64,000 nucleotides of DNA from Phaseolus vulgaris. Taxonomy: Eukaryota > Streptophyta > Magnoliopsida > Fabales > Fabaceae. Both the position numbers and the translations under genes were made by a program. The stretch is taken from the NCBI RefSeq assembly GCF_000499845.2, contig NC_023749.2, positions 20,234,207 through 20,298,206 on the forward strand, in the 5' to 3' direction. Below the pieces are notes generated by a model, which did not search any database, had not been told where the DNA came from, and worked only from the letters and a program-made list of their open reading frames with translations. The first letter of the stretch is position 1, and every line of letters starts with the position of its first letter. Positions 10,884-21,429 of this stretch are shown in pieces.

Positions 10884-12066
10884 TGGACAAAGAAAACAGC
10901 AAACACAATATGAAACAATATTAAGAAAAACAAGGTTAGCAAATGGACCAATTATAGTGATGTACTGAAAATTAAAAGTCACTCAAGTCACTCCAAGAAA
11001 GAATACTACCCTCAACCAATCCGCTCTTAAGGTCTTGTAACTCTCAAATGAAATATGTTAAAGCAAAAGCACTCTTTCTCAAAGCCAATATACCTCAAAA
11101 CTTGTAAAAGACAAGCAAGAAAAGGTGTAAACAAGAAAGGCTATATCAAAAGGAATACAAGATATATGACAAATTCAAAGAATAGTGAATAAAAGACAAG
11201 CAAGAAGGTATTCAATTAAAGGATGACACACAAAAGAAACCTGGAGAAAAGCACTAGAATATATGAAGAAAACAAAAACAGAACTACTGGAATTGTAAAA
11301 ACTGGAATCTGTGCGTAACTTCAAAAATTTATCTGGAACGTTATAATGCAAACTGGAATCTGAAATTTAAACCACAGAAACTTCAAGATGTTATCTCACT
11401 TTGGCCACTGGAATCACACAAAAACAGTATACCAATTAATTGTGATAAATTCCCAAAAATCACTGCCGCATCACCGTTTTTTCCAGAGTCAGAATTTTAC
11501 ACTGTTCGTATTTCATTTTTTTGTATTTGGAATTTTGATACACTTATTTTTTTCACTCTTTTATAACACTTCAAACTACATAAATCCAGAGTTTCAGAAT
11601 TTTTCTCCAACAATTGTAGTTCGCATAAACGAAAACAGTCAGCACAGTTTTAGGAAAAATAGACGAAACCTAATCTGGAATGAAAAAACATAATTGAGAA
11701 ACTTCAAAAGACACAATAGAATTGATGTATAGATCTAAAATACAAGTAAGAACTCAAATATAAAAAGAAAAAGCACCAAAGGATCAAGAAAACAAACACA
11801 TAAAACTGTACTCAAATAAAAATCAAGAAACCAAAATTATCAACATAAGGACTACATAGAATTGATAACATTTTTGGAGAAACATGACTTTGACAAAACT
11901 TATAGAGATTCAAAAATCAAAATGACACGAACAAAATATAATAAGAACAAGAAAACAGCAAGAAATACCCAAAAATAAACCTAAAAGAGAAAGGTAACAA
12001 CAAGAATGTAAAGTCCTTGAATTAAAAGTGCCAAAACAACTCAAACACACACAAGAACAAACCTAA
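10884..12066 (-). other. C1 leader, no gene
   Basis: About 1.2 kb of A/T-rich leader on the minus strand lies between the primer site and the C1 gag start. Its long A-rich plus strand holds no credible coding frame. It is loosely similar in layout to the leaders of A1 and B. Confidence 0.65.
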
Positions 12067-12080
12067 GACTCATGATACCA
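12067..12080 (-). other. C1 primer binding site
   Basis: On the minus strand this reads TGGTATCATGAGTC, two bases inside the LTR end. It matches the tRNA-Met-type site of A and B except at the 3' end. Confidence 0.75.
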
Positions 12081-12082
12081 CA

Positions 12083-13079
12083 TGATATGATTCCAATAAC
12101 ATGATAGAGATATGATATGGACATGTTATGGATTGAATAAGAGTTGGAATATGATTAGGAACTTTTTAAGAAGTGGATCAATGTTCTTAACATTCAAGAA
12201 CTCACCAAAACACAAAAATCAAGCCAAACTCACATAGAAACCCATTTTGAACAACAAACCCATGGATAGAAACTCAAGAACACAACATATAGCATTTATA
12301 CCCATGGAGGACGTGACCAAAACAGCAAGAACAACCAATTTGCATGGATTAAAATTTTAATATAAGTGCAGAAAATGAAAGAGGACATCATAAGGAAGAG
12401 ATTGCACCAATTGAAAGTGAAAACAAACAAGTAGAACAAAAATGGGTAATTAGGAATGAAGGGAAAATGGACTTATATGGATGAAGCTCTTGGAATGTGC
12501 ACGCCACTTGAAGGATGGTTGGCTTCAAGATGAGTGTTGTTACCGGCACTAGAGAGCCCAAGAATTCACTCAAGATAAGACTAGAAGAGAAGAAGACACA
12601 AGTCTCTCTCAATCACTCACCAATTTAGTAGAGGTTCAATACTCACAAAATCAATCTTATTATTTCAAAGACCTAAGCACCCCTTTTATAATAGAGAAGG
12701 CTGGTCACAAAGTACAAGAGAAGCTTACAAGAGAGGCTTTTGAAAGGTCACCTTCTAACTCCTTCTATTCTAGCACCTAAAGGAGTGTGAAGAGACAACT
12801 TTCTAGATTTTTCCTAAAACTAGCGCCTAAAGTGCTATACAATGGAGGTGTCTTTAAGGTTTCCCTCTTGAGCACATCCTAAAGCTATTCTATATTATTT
12901 ACAAATTTATACAAAAGAAACTATAAAGAGAGATATTAATTGAAGCCCATTCTTGAATGCTTATAGTCTTCTTGTTGGCTTTAGGCTTGGTACTCTCTTT
13001 ATTTAATTCTTCTTTAATTTTTGAGAAGACTAGAAGGAATAACTTTAAATGTTTGGGTGGATGGCCTCTTCCTCCATTA
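12083..13079 (-). repeat. C1 5' LTR
   Basis: This LTR of about 997 bp on the minus strand ends ...ATATCA next to the primer site. It shares the LTR-end segment TTGGAATCAYATCA, the CTTCTCTAGTCTTATCTTGA segment and the GAGGGAAAC segment with C2. A TATA-like TATAAAAG sits near 12685. The outer boundary was set by likeness to TGATGG and is less certain. Confidence 0.7.
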
Positions 13080-13815
13080 GTAAAATCCTCTCTAACTTGA
13101 TATCTATCACCCCTTGTGCATACTTTTTCCGCTGGGAGGCGGTGCATCCTCCTCTTGAAAATCCTCCTGAGATAGTGTTTACTTCTCCGTGAATAGGCAC
13201 CTCGTGCTCCTGATCCACTCCCGCATCCACCAACGTCTGATCGTTTGGAGCTTCTTGAAGGTAATTCTTCAGAAAACCGCTCTTTACTAACTCATCTAAT
13301 TAATGCGCCAAGGCCAGGCAATTTCGTATGTAGTGGCCATTTGCTTGATGGAATTTGCACCAAGCGTTGTTGTTGGGCCCCATCTTCCTATCAGTCTTCG
13401 CCAGTACCTTCAATTTTTCCGCTATGTTAGGGATGGCGATCAACTTCTTGAGCTTCACTCGGAAGTTATGCTTCGGGGGAGGATCCCTTTGTGTGCGTGC
13501 CCCCCTCTGGGCCCGCTCGTAGGGCTTTTCCGCCCCTTTCTTCTCCACTATCGCTTCGTGGACTCTCATAGGCTGAGGTCGGGTGACTGCTCATGGTCGG
13601 ACAGGGGCGACGAGACTTTGCTTCTCCGTTACTCGATCATCTGCGGCAATGTGTGCTAACGCTCGACGTCGAATCTCCCTGAACGTCTTCGGGTAAACCC
13701 TTAGCAATAATTTGTTGAAGGGCCCAGGTAGCATTCCATTGACAAAGGCATGAACTATCATGGCCTCATCGGTGGGCTTCAATTAAACCACTTGAATCCC
13801 GAACCTATTCAGGTA
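13080..13815 (-). pseudogene. gag: Element F gag, C-terminal part
   Basis: Minus-strand frames code the gag end of a Tat-lineage Ty3/gypsy element. From the D insertion leftward: NRFGIQVV, an in-frame TAA, FVNGMLPGPF and EIRRRALAHIA; then a basic linker; a CX2HX4HX4C knuckle (CKFHQANGHYIRNC) and the conserved segment ISGGFSRGGCTASQRKKYA that precedes the protease. It is broken by frameshifts and stops and is cut by the C1 LTR at 13080. It joins to 20773-21381 once D and C2 are removed. Confidence 0.83.
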
Positions 13816-16005
13816 TCTGAGAAAGTATGGCTTTAAACTAGAGGGGTGTGAATGGTTTAAAGAGGATTTTCGCAAACTTTTAAGTCTAGAATGAAATTAC
13901 TTCGAGAAAACTTGATTCAGAATTCAGTTTGCCAAAAACACAAAGCAATTTAGCACAACACGAAAAAAACAATCGGTTGTTTCGCAGAAACAATCGGTTG
14001 TTTATACTAGTTCACAATATAAACTGAAATTAAAGAGTTCAAGGGATAGAGAGATTGTACACACAGAGTTATACTGGTTCACTCTTAAACTAAGAGCTAC
14101 ATCCAGTCTTTCCAGAAACCACTGGGGAATCCACTAAGCAATCAACCCTAGATTACTTACAACACCACCAAAGAAGTGACCTTGATCGCCTCAAGACACA
14201 CACTTCCTTTGGCTCAGCACAAACACCACTAAGAATGTTGATCCTGTCGACAACTAAAGGGTGGAGGAATTGCTTTGTCACTTCCTTACCCCGCCTATGG
14301 CAACTGTGCTATCTGCAAGAATGCTTTTAGAATCTTCTCTGGGAACTTCAAATGCAACCTGCAAAACACACAGACGGCGCCTCTAGCGGCCGTTTGCACT
14401 CCGACGCTCAAGTTAGGTCACAGAATCACTAACAAAAATGTGTGTATGAATCTCTCTCTGATTCTCTTTTTATTCTCTCTGTGTCTGTGCCTAACAGAAT
14501 TCTGTTACGCTATTCTGTGCGTGTGTCAGAATTCTGTTATGCTTTTCTGCGAAAACGTACCACAATCAGTAAAGACGCGGGTGTCTGTGTTTTCTGTGTG
14601 TACCTTTCACGACGCGGAGTGTACCTTTGTCTTGGCCGCGCCCCTCTCAGATGGTGACACGTGGAGGCATGCAACTCACATCTAACCGTACACGTACCAC
14701 TACCTGAAGGGCTCTAGCGCATCTCTTTGTGCGCCTAAGTTATTCCCTTGCGGAGTAACTTAGCGCGTTTCCTCCATCTGGGTGAATCGCTCATTCCCAG
14801 GAGAACGCCAGGTGTGGCTGGACTAGGCACACTCACCAAGCATTGCTCTCTGCATACACGATCTCCCCTTCACGATGCCATGCACGTAATGGGTTGAGAG
14901 AGTCACCAATCACTGACTGGTTTACTAACTCCCTCAGGCCACTCTCGTGCACGATTATACCGGTGAGGATTTCTTCTTTCTCTGAGGTATGATCATGTGA
15001 GGTCCATGCGTAACGCTCTCGCTGGGAATCTCAGTCCCAGTTTAACTGCGTGTAACACGAAACCCCGATGACCATGCACCCGATGACTGATCGGTGCTCT
15101 ATTGCTTCTCGTATTCTCCCCCCGGGTGTTTATCTTGGAACTGATCTGTCGGTGGCCACTCGGTTACTGACCACCGATCTCCACACTGGGTGATCTCCTC
15201 CCTGATTTCTCTGCCACCTGATCCACGTGTCACCCTGTGAGTGGTCCACGTGGTTATCTGCTGCTGACGTCATCGACCACCGATGACCGACCGGATCAAA
15301 TGCTGATCTTGACAACCTCAAGAACACACAACACTTCTCAGCTTCACACACAAAGTTTCTTCAAAGTACAAAAGGATTACACTTGTTACAGAAAGATTTG
15401 AAATCAATACAAGATGAAAATCCTATTCCACACTCTCTTGATCCAAGTAATCTCAAAGCAAACTTCAACTCTTCAAAAACCAAATCAATGAAAAACTCAA
15501 ATTTGTTTTTCTTTGATTAAATCTCAGTTCTTGTTTGTTACATAATCTGAACAAACTATTTATTGCTTTCAAAGATTGGTCAAAGCATTTAAAACTGGAG
15601 TGTATTCAGTTATAAAATCATTTAAAACTCAGTCAAAGCACAAAAGAATTTTCTGTTAGGGTCCTAAAACAAACAATTGGTTAAATGGTCGAATAAATCG
15701 GTTGCTTTGGTTTGACAACAAGTTAACCATCAAAAACAGTTTTCAACCTTTCTAAAAACACCTAAGTATAAAACAATCGGTTGTTTCGACAAAACAATAG
15801 GTTGTTTTTCACTTAGTTTGAAAAACACTTTCAATTAAAAGGTTTAAGAATGCTTAAGCTTTGGATTCAATCAAGAGTGGATTTACACAGATAATCTACC
15901 CTAGATACTATTCTAAAACACATCAGAACCAGCAAGCACATCCAGCCTTCCATCAAACTTCAAAGGGTTTGGATTCTTCAAATCTTGAACACACTTGATT
16001 CAACA
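13816..16005 (-). repeat. D 3' LTR, with insert
   Basis: This matches the 18656-19780 LTR on both sides of an insertion at 14244-15303. Its outer terminus reads TCTGAG where the partner has TGTAAG, so the terminal TG is mutated. It carries several near-palindromes AAACAATCGGTTGTTT (13967-13982, 13988-14003, 15771-15786). Confidence 0.9.
14244..15303 (-). mobile_element. Solo LTR (Tat-type) inside the D 3' LTR
   Basis: This 1,060-bp segment is absent from the partner LTR of D (junction near 19083). It shares CTAGCGGCCGTTTGCACTCC and CGACGCTCAAGT with the Tat-type LTRs of E in the same (minus) sense, so I read it as a solo LTR of a related family. TGATC flanks both sides, within longer near-repeats AATGTTGATC and AATGCTGATC. 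No coding frame is supported. Confidence 0.72.
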
Positions 16006-16334
16006 ATCTCCCCCTATTTGATGAAGACAAATCCCTGGTTGCTTGTGTTGAATTTGATTGAATCTGAAGCAGTTCCTGTAAAAACAACATATATACAATC
16101 CAATGTTTCCTACAATAGCATGTTAGATTTTCACATGTTGAAAACAATATTCCAGACAAACAATCAGTTGTTTCCACGAAACAATCGGTTGTTTCTTTCA
16201 GCAGAAGCAGAAACAATTATGATATCAGAGATTTTAGCAGATTTTAATCAATTTCAGAGAAGGATACACAAGAACAAATCAATTATCCCCCTATCTGTCT
16301 TCACAAATAGACTCTAACAGGTATTAAAACAGAT
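16006..16334 (-). other. D 3' untranslated segment with polypurine tract
   Basis: On the minus strand AATAGGGGGAGAT directly precedes the LTR start TGTTGAATC, as expected of a polypurine tract (about 16006-16018). The rest is non-coding and carries two more palindromic motifs at 16158-16173 and 16179-16194. Confidence 0.78.
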
Positions 16335-17471
16335 TTAGGAGAGATTTTGAAGGTTAAGGATACCTAACTCATTTCGCAAAAAGAAGAACCTCTCTTTTGG
16401 TAATGGTTTTGTGAAGATATCAGCTAGCTGTAGTTTTGTCTCAATAAACTTCACTTCACAGTCCCCATTGCTTTCATGTTCCCTGATGAAATGATGGCGT
16501 ATCTCAATATGTTTAGTTCTTAACTGCTGAATCTTATTTTTGGTAAGATTGATAGCATTTGTATTGTCACACATCAAAGGGACCTTGCTGATTTGCAATC
16601 CAAAGTCCGCAAGTTGTTGTTTGAGCCATAGGATTTGTGCATAACAGCTTCCAGTAGCTATGTACTCAGCCTCAACAGTAGAGAGAGCCACACATGCTTG
16701 CTTCTTGCTATGCCATGAGATGAGGCTTGAACCAAGAAGGTGGCAAGTGCCACTTGTGCTTTTCCTATCTAGCTTGCATCCTGCAAAATCAGAATCTTAA
16801 TAGCCAATTAAATGAATGAGAGAGTGAGAAAGATACCATAACCCAACAGTTGATGTTCCTTTGAGATATTTCAGAATTCTCTTTGCAGCTTTGAAGTGTG
16901 ACTCCTTCGGATTTGCTTGATATCTTGCACAAAGACATACCGCAAACATAATGTCTGGTCTACTTGTTGTTAGATAGAGCAAAGAACCAATCAAACCTCT
17001 GTATTTTGTTTGATCTACGCCTTTTCCAGTAGCATCTGCATCCACGTAGCAACTTGATGACATAGGTGTGTTTGCTTCCTTGCAACTCTCCATTTCAAAT
17101 TTCTTCAGAATCTCTTTACAATACTTTGATTGGCATAGAAAGATTCCATCCTTTGTTTGCTTAACCTCTTTTGTGTTGGGAAGACAGATTTCACAGGAGT
17201 TTGTTTTGAAGATAACTTGATATCCTTTGTCACACAATTGACTAATGCTCAGCAGATTGTGCTTTAATCCTTCTACATAGAGAACATCATGAATGACCAA
17301 GATATCTTTGTCTCCTATGGATCCTCTCCCAACAATCCTCGCCTTGTTGTTGTCCCCATAGGTAATGTGCCCTTCTTGCTTAAAGGAGATGCTTAGAAAC
17401 TTTGATTTGTCCCCAGTCATGTGCTTGGAGCACCCACTGTCCAGGTACCATTGTTGCATGCTCTCCTCCAA
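16335..17471 (-). pseudogene. pol: D pol remnant: protease fused to RT end and RNase H
   Basis: One minus-strand frame is interrupted by a single TAA (16796-16798). It begins with the copia protease (WYLDSGCSKHMTG, active site DSG) and the conserved LLSISQLCD segment. It passes after about 105 residues directly into the RT C-terminus (KYRGLIGSLLYLTTSRPDI, KAAKRILKYLKGT) and RNase H (LSTVEAEYIATGSC, KHIEIRHHFIRE, ADIFTKPLPKERF). Integrase and the RT catalytic part are deleted in frame. The stop falls where a Ser codon is expected in the RNase H start. This copy could not encode its own movement. Confidence 0.9.
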
Positions 17472-17701
17472 GGTTTCCTACAAAGAAGATTTTCAAGTAC
17501 AAAGATTTGGTCCCCTTATGAATGTGGGTCCATTTGGTTTACATTTATCATTTGAACCTTTACTACATTTGGGAATCCACTTCATAAAGGCCCTAGGAAC
17601 AACATATTTTCTGATTTTACAGCATCTGACAGAATGGCCTCTTTTCATGGAGTAAAAGCATGTAACAACCAGTTGTTTCGACAGATCAATCGATTGTTTT
17701 T
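17472..17701 (-). pseudogene. D zinc-knuckle segment between gag and protease
   Basis: The minus-strand translation gives CFYSMKRGHSVRC, a CX2CX4HX4C knuckle whose second cysteine is serine. It is followed by about 35 open codons and TGA and TAG stops before the protease. It links the gag (17702-18595) to pol and is frame-damaged. Confidence 0.7.
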
Positions 17702-18595
17702 CTAGCAGTTTCGAAATGATTTTGAAAATCTATCTTGCTTGTTCTGTGGGTTAAAACCCAATCCAACTTTTCCAAAAACACAGTTTTGAGATGCTAAGAC
17801 ATTCTCAAAGTTGAATTGACCTTTAGAAAGCTTATCCACATTTTTAACACGATAATGAACTTTCTTTTCAAGATTTTCACAATTTTCACAAATAAGAGTA
17901 TCACACTTGCAAGAGGAGTTTTTGTAAACTATTTCAAGGTTTTCAAAATCTGTTTTTGAATTTTCCAATTCTTCTTCAAGTGTTTTGACTCTATTTTCAA
18001 GCCAGTTATTCATTCCCTTTAACCGGTCATTCAAGAGGGCCAATCGATTAGCTTCTTCATGTGTTTCTTGAAAAGCTTGAAGCAATTGACTGTAGTTTTC
18101 AGAGTTTGAGGAGTTAGAAGAACTTACACTACTTGAATCATCTTCCTTTTTGGCCATGAAGCAGAGGTTGAGGCTTTTTCTATTTTTCCTCCTTTTCCTT
18201 TGTGCTTGACTTCTTGACCTTACTTCCTTTGTTTCATTGATGTTCCCATGAGTAGCTTTGAGTGTGTCCCACCTCTCTTTAGCAGATTTGCATTTTGATA
18301 TCCTGAAAAACTCATTAGTATCTAGTGCAGAAGCTATTATGTTTTGAGCAGTACAATCAAGATTAGCCATCTTACATTCTTCATTGGTCCATTGGGACCA
18401 AGGTTTTGCAATAAAAGATCCATTCTTTTTAAGCTTTGGAATGAAAGGGCCATTTTCGATTGAATCCCAAATTCCTTGATCAATGGATTCAACAAAGATT
18501 TTCATTCTAGCCTCCCAATACTTATAATTCAAACCACAGAATAAAGGTGGTTTGTAGATTGAAGCACCTTCCTCAAAAGATAGTTTTCCAGCCAT
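17702..18595 (-). CDS. gag: D gag (Ty1/copia)
   Basis: This is 297 codons from the ATG at 18595 (MAGKLSFEEG). I chose it over an upstream ATG at 18616 because the conserved copia gag start (FCGLNYKYWEARMKIF, WDSIENGPF) follows at the usual distance. Residues 50-120 hold the gag domain (KSAKERWDTLKATHG), then a basic patch RSQAQRKRRKNRKS with an apparent in-frame deletion, a Ser-rich stretch and a coiled coil (about 175-225). The stop at 17702 precedes the knuckle. The protein would coat RNA and build the particle. Confidence 0.85.
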   Translation of the reverse strand: MAGKLSFEEGASIYKPPLFCGLNYKYWEARMKIFVESIDQGIWDSIENGPFIPKLKKNGSFIAKPWSQWTNEECKMANLDCTAQNIIASALDTNEFFRISKCKSAKERWDTLKATHGNINETKEVRSRSQAQRKRRKNRKSLNLCFMAKKEDDSSSVSSSNSSNSENYSQLLQAFQETHEEANRLALLNDRLKGMNNWLENRVKTLEEELENSKTDFENLEIVYKNSSCKCDTLICENCENLEKKVHYRVKNVDKLSKGQFNFENVLASQNCVFGKVGLGFNPQNKQDRFSKSFRNC

Positions 18596-18640
18596 AGAAA
18601 AAGATTTTCGGATCAAACTTGATTATCTTTCAAGTACCAA

Positions 18641-18653
18641 GCTCTTGATGCCA
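18641..18653 (-). other. D primer binding site
   Basis: On the minus strand TGGCATCAAGAGC lies two bases after the 5' LTR end. It resembles the tRNA-Met site TGGTATCAGAGC with one substitution and one extra A. Confidence 0.75.
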
Positions 18654-18655
18654 AT

Positions 18656-19780
18656 TGTAAGAAAGTATGGCATTAAACTAGAGGGGGGTGAATGGTTTAA
18701 AGAGGGTTTTCGCAAACTTTTAAGTCTAGAATGAAATTACTTCGAGAAAACTTGATTCAGAATTCAGTTTGCCAAAAACACAAAGCAATTTAGCAAAGCA
18801 CCAGAAAAACAATCGGTTGTTTCACAGAAACAATCGGTTGTTTATACCAGTTCGCAATATAAACTAAAATTAAAGAGTTCTAGGGATAAAGAGATTGTAC
18901 ACACAGAGTTATACTGATTCACTCTTAAACCAAGATCTACATCCAGTCTTCCCAGAAACCACTGGGGAATCCACTAAGCAATCAGCCCTAGATTACTTAC
19001 AACACCACCAAAGAAGTGACCTTGATCCCCTAAAGACACACACTTCCTTTGGCTCAGCACAAACACCACTAAGAATGTTGATCTTGACAATCTCAAGAAC
19101 ACACAACACTTCTCAGCTTCACACAAAAAGTTTCTTCAAAGTACAAAAGGATTACACTTGTTACAGAAAGATCTGAAATCAATACAAGATGAAAATCCTA
19201 TTCCACACTCTCTTGATCCAAGCAATCTCAAAGCAAACTTCAACTCTTCAAAAACCAAATCAGTGAAAAACTCAAATTTGTTTTTCTTTGATTAAATCTC
19301 AGTTCTTGTTTGTTACATAATCTGAACAAACTATTTATTGCTTTCAAAGATTGGTCATAGCATTTAAAACTGGAGTGTATTCAGTTATAAAATCATTTAA
19401 AACTCAGTCAAAGCACAAAACAGTTTTTTGTTATGGTCCCAAAACAAACAATCAGTTGAATGCTCAAATCAATCGATTGTTCTGGTTTGACAGCAAGTCA
19501 ACCATGAAAAACAATTTTCAACCTTTCTAAAAACACCTATGTATAAAACAATTGGTTGTTTCGACAAAACAACAGGTTGTTTTTCACTTAGTTTGAAAAA
19601 CACTTTCAATTAAAAGGTTTAAGAATGCTTAAGCTTTGGATTGAATCAAGAGTGGATTTACACAGATAATCTACCCCAGATCCTATTCTAAAACACATCA
19701 GCAACAACAAGCACATCCAGCCTTCCATCAAACTTCAAAGGGTTTGGATTCTTCAAAGCTTGAACACACTTGATTCAACA
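18656..19780 (-). repeat. D 5' LTR
   Basis: This 1,125-bp LTR reads TGTTGAATC...CTTTCTTACA on the minus strand. It carries the near-palindrome AAACAATCGGTTGTTT at 18807-18822 and 18828-18843 and weaker copies near 19549 and 19570. Confidence 0.92.
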
Positions 19781-19787
19781 AGGTAGT

Positions 19788-20772
19788 TGATGGAGATCAA
19801 GCTCAAGAGGACATGGAGGCCAATCAACAAGATCAAGACGAGGTGGAGGCACAAATAGAAGACGCCCATGGAGGTCAAAGTCCACCTCAAAGGATTACAA
19901 GAAGCATGTTCAAAGCTTTGGGAGCTAGAGGACATTTGTTTTCTCTTTTTGTAATTTCTTTCGTTGAAGGTGCTTAGAGGGAAACATTAGAAACCTCTTT
20001 TATTTTAGCATCTTGTAGGCTTTAGTTAGGAGCTTTGGGGGGGTGTATTAGTAGATAGGTGTAGAAGTAGAATAGGAGGTGCCAAAGTGAAGGAAAGGGT
20101 CACACCTTCCTCATGCATAGAATAGGCGCCGGTTCTAGAATGATTTGGGAGGGAATTTTGAATTGTTTGAGCTTTCATTTTCAGCACCTTAGGCTATAAA
20201 TAGAGGTGTTCTCTTTGTAAAATTCAGATTGGAATTAATCTAAGAAAACTCTACTCAAATTTTGAGTGACCTTTGGAGAGCTTTTGGAGCCTTCTTCTCT
20301 AGTCTTATCTTGATGGATCAATGGAGTCCTCAAGTGGCGGCATCACTCTCATCTAGGAGCATTCCACACTTCTAGTGGCGAGATCATCCATCCTCCTTCC
20401 ATCTTCATGAGCATTCTCTTCTCCTTCCTTTCTTCTTCTTCAATTGTTCATGTTGCTTTGTGTTCTTGAGTTTTTCAGTTTCGGTTTTTCTATTTTCCAA
20501 CACTATGTTCTGTTTTGTTCTTAATTCTGTTCGGTTCATATGATTAGTTGCTTAATTCTGTTCGGTCATTCCATCTTTCATTCTCTTTGTTGATTCAATT
20601 TGACAATATTTGGTTCATCCAAATGAGTTTGGGATTTGGTACTAGTTTTTGGTGAGTTCTTGTCTTAGAACAATGATCCAACTCTAAGAAAAGTGCCTCT
20701 ATATTTTCCAGCTCAAGGTGATTCCTAAGAATGTCAAGAATCTTGTTCTATGTGGCTATTGGAATCACATCA
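19788..20772 (+). mobile_element. C2: solo LTR of the C chromovirus family
   Basis: This 985-bp single LTR (TGATGG...CACATCA) has a perfect duplication GTAGT (19783-19787 and 20773-20777). Its first 190 bases are an open frame that ends a pol-like tail (PPQRITRSMFKALG), the same design as in A1 and A2. A TATA box TATAAATA lies at 20195-20202. It sits in the F gag, two bases from the D insertion point. Confidence 0.88.
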
Positions 20773-21381
20773 GTAGTCCTTCATGGATTACCCCTGGTAC
20801 TACATGACATCATAAACATCATAAGAAAGTCGGGCGGAGGCCTTGTTCATAAGGTATTGTTCCCTGAACAGTGTGGCAAACTGATCAAAACTAGTGATGT
20901 GTCCGTCGGGAAGGCTGATGAACCCCTCTAGCGCCGCGCCTGATAGGGTCCTCATCAGCATCTTATAGTAGACGGCGTCAGATCCCTCGGTGAGCATCAT
21001 CTGGGTGTGGAATGCTGTGAGATGGGCCTCTGGGTCCTCTACTCCTGTGAAGGAGGCTTTCGGACCTAGAGACGTTGTTGGTAAAACAACATTCATGATC
21101 GCTCGCGAGAATGGCATGGGATGTGCCCTAAGTGGTACTGCTGGTGCACGTTCGTCCGTCGCGCGTTCTCCTACCTGTTGTAAGTCCCTTCGCAGTTCAT
21201 CATTGGCCCTGCGCAATTCTGCATTGTCCGCTCGGGAAGCTGCTAGTTTTGCTTGGAGAGCGCGCATCGTATCCAAGATTTGTTGCGTGGTCACATTGTC
21301 CCCTCCGGAAGGTGCCCTTTCCGCGGATCCAGCAGCTGCTTGTCTCGTAGTCCTCATATTCTTGGTAAAGACTTCTTTCAT
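20773..21381 (-). pseudogene. gag: Element F gag, N-terminal part
   Basis: The minus-strand frame starts at the ATG at 21381, inside the longer MKEVFTKNMRTT frame; the family start MRTTRQ at 21357 is equally likely. Residues 40-75 form a coiled coil (MRALQAKLAASRADNAELRR). The Tat-type gag domain follows (FTGVEDPEAHLTAFHTQMML, GFISLPDGHITSF, LFREQYL). The ORF ends at TAG 20800-20802 just before YQG; E has a CAG codon there. A further stop occurs before SMKDY, where C2 is inserted. It pairs with 13080-13815. Confidence 0.88.
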
Positions 21382-21410
21382 AACTGTAAGTTGGACCTTG
21401 TTTTAACAGG

Positions 21411-21427
21411 CCCCACGGTGGGCGCCA
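21411..21427 (-). other. F primer binding site
   Basis: On the minus strand TGGCGCCCACCGTGGGG starts two bases inside the LTR end at 21430. It is identical to the site of E at 23242-23258. Confidence 0.85.
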
Positions 21428-21429
21428 AA

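Larger units (their letters stand above)
10379..13079 (-). mobile_element. C1: truncated chromovirus, 5' half, minus strand
   Basis: Read on the minus strand this is LTR (13079-12083), primer site, leader and the first 168 codons of gag, ending abruptly at 10379. The LTR resembles the solo LTR C2 (19788-20772). The outer LTR end is TAATGG where TGATGG is expected. It lies inside the protease region of F. The inner break abuts the B1 leader, giving two 5' halves that face each other. Confidence 0.78.
13816..19780 (-). mobile_element. D: internally deleted Ty1/copia element
   Basis: This is a minus-strand Ty1/copia element flanked by a perfect duplication AGGTA (13811-13815 and 19781-19785). 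Its right, 5' LTR is 1,125 bp. Its left, 3' LTR is 2,190 bp because another solo LTR sits in it. The internal part holds gag, a protease and the end of RT plus RNase H; integrase and the RT core with its YVDD box are missing. The pol frame remains almost open, so the deletion kept frame. A Sirevirus-like placement is suggested by protease and gag style but is unproven. Confidence 0.92.

Noticed and set aside
14275..14685. A 136-codon plus-strand frame inside the solo LTR in D
   Set aside because: LTR sequence with no motif; the translation is low complexity and the frame is not supported elsewhere.
20990..21406. A plus-strand frame of 138 codons opposite F gag
   Set aside because: It mirrors the well-supported minus-strand gag; GC-rich gag sequence often leaves the opposite strand open.
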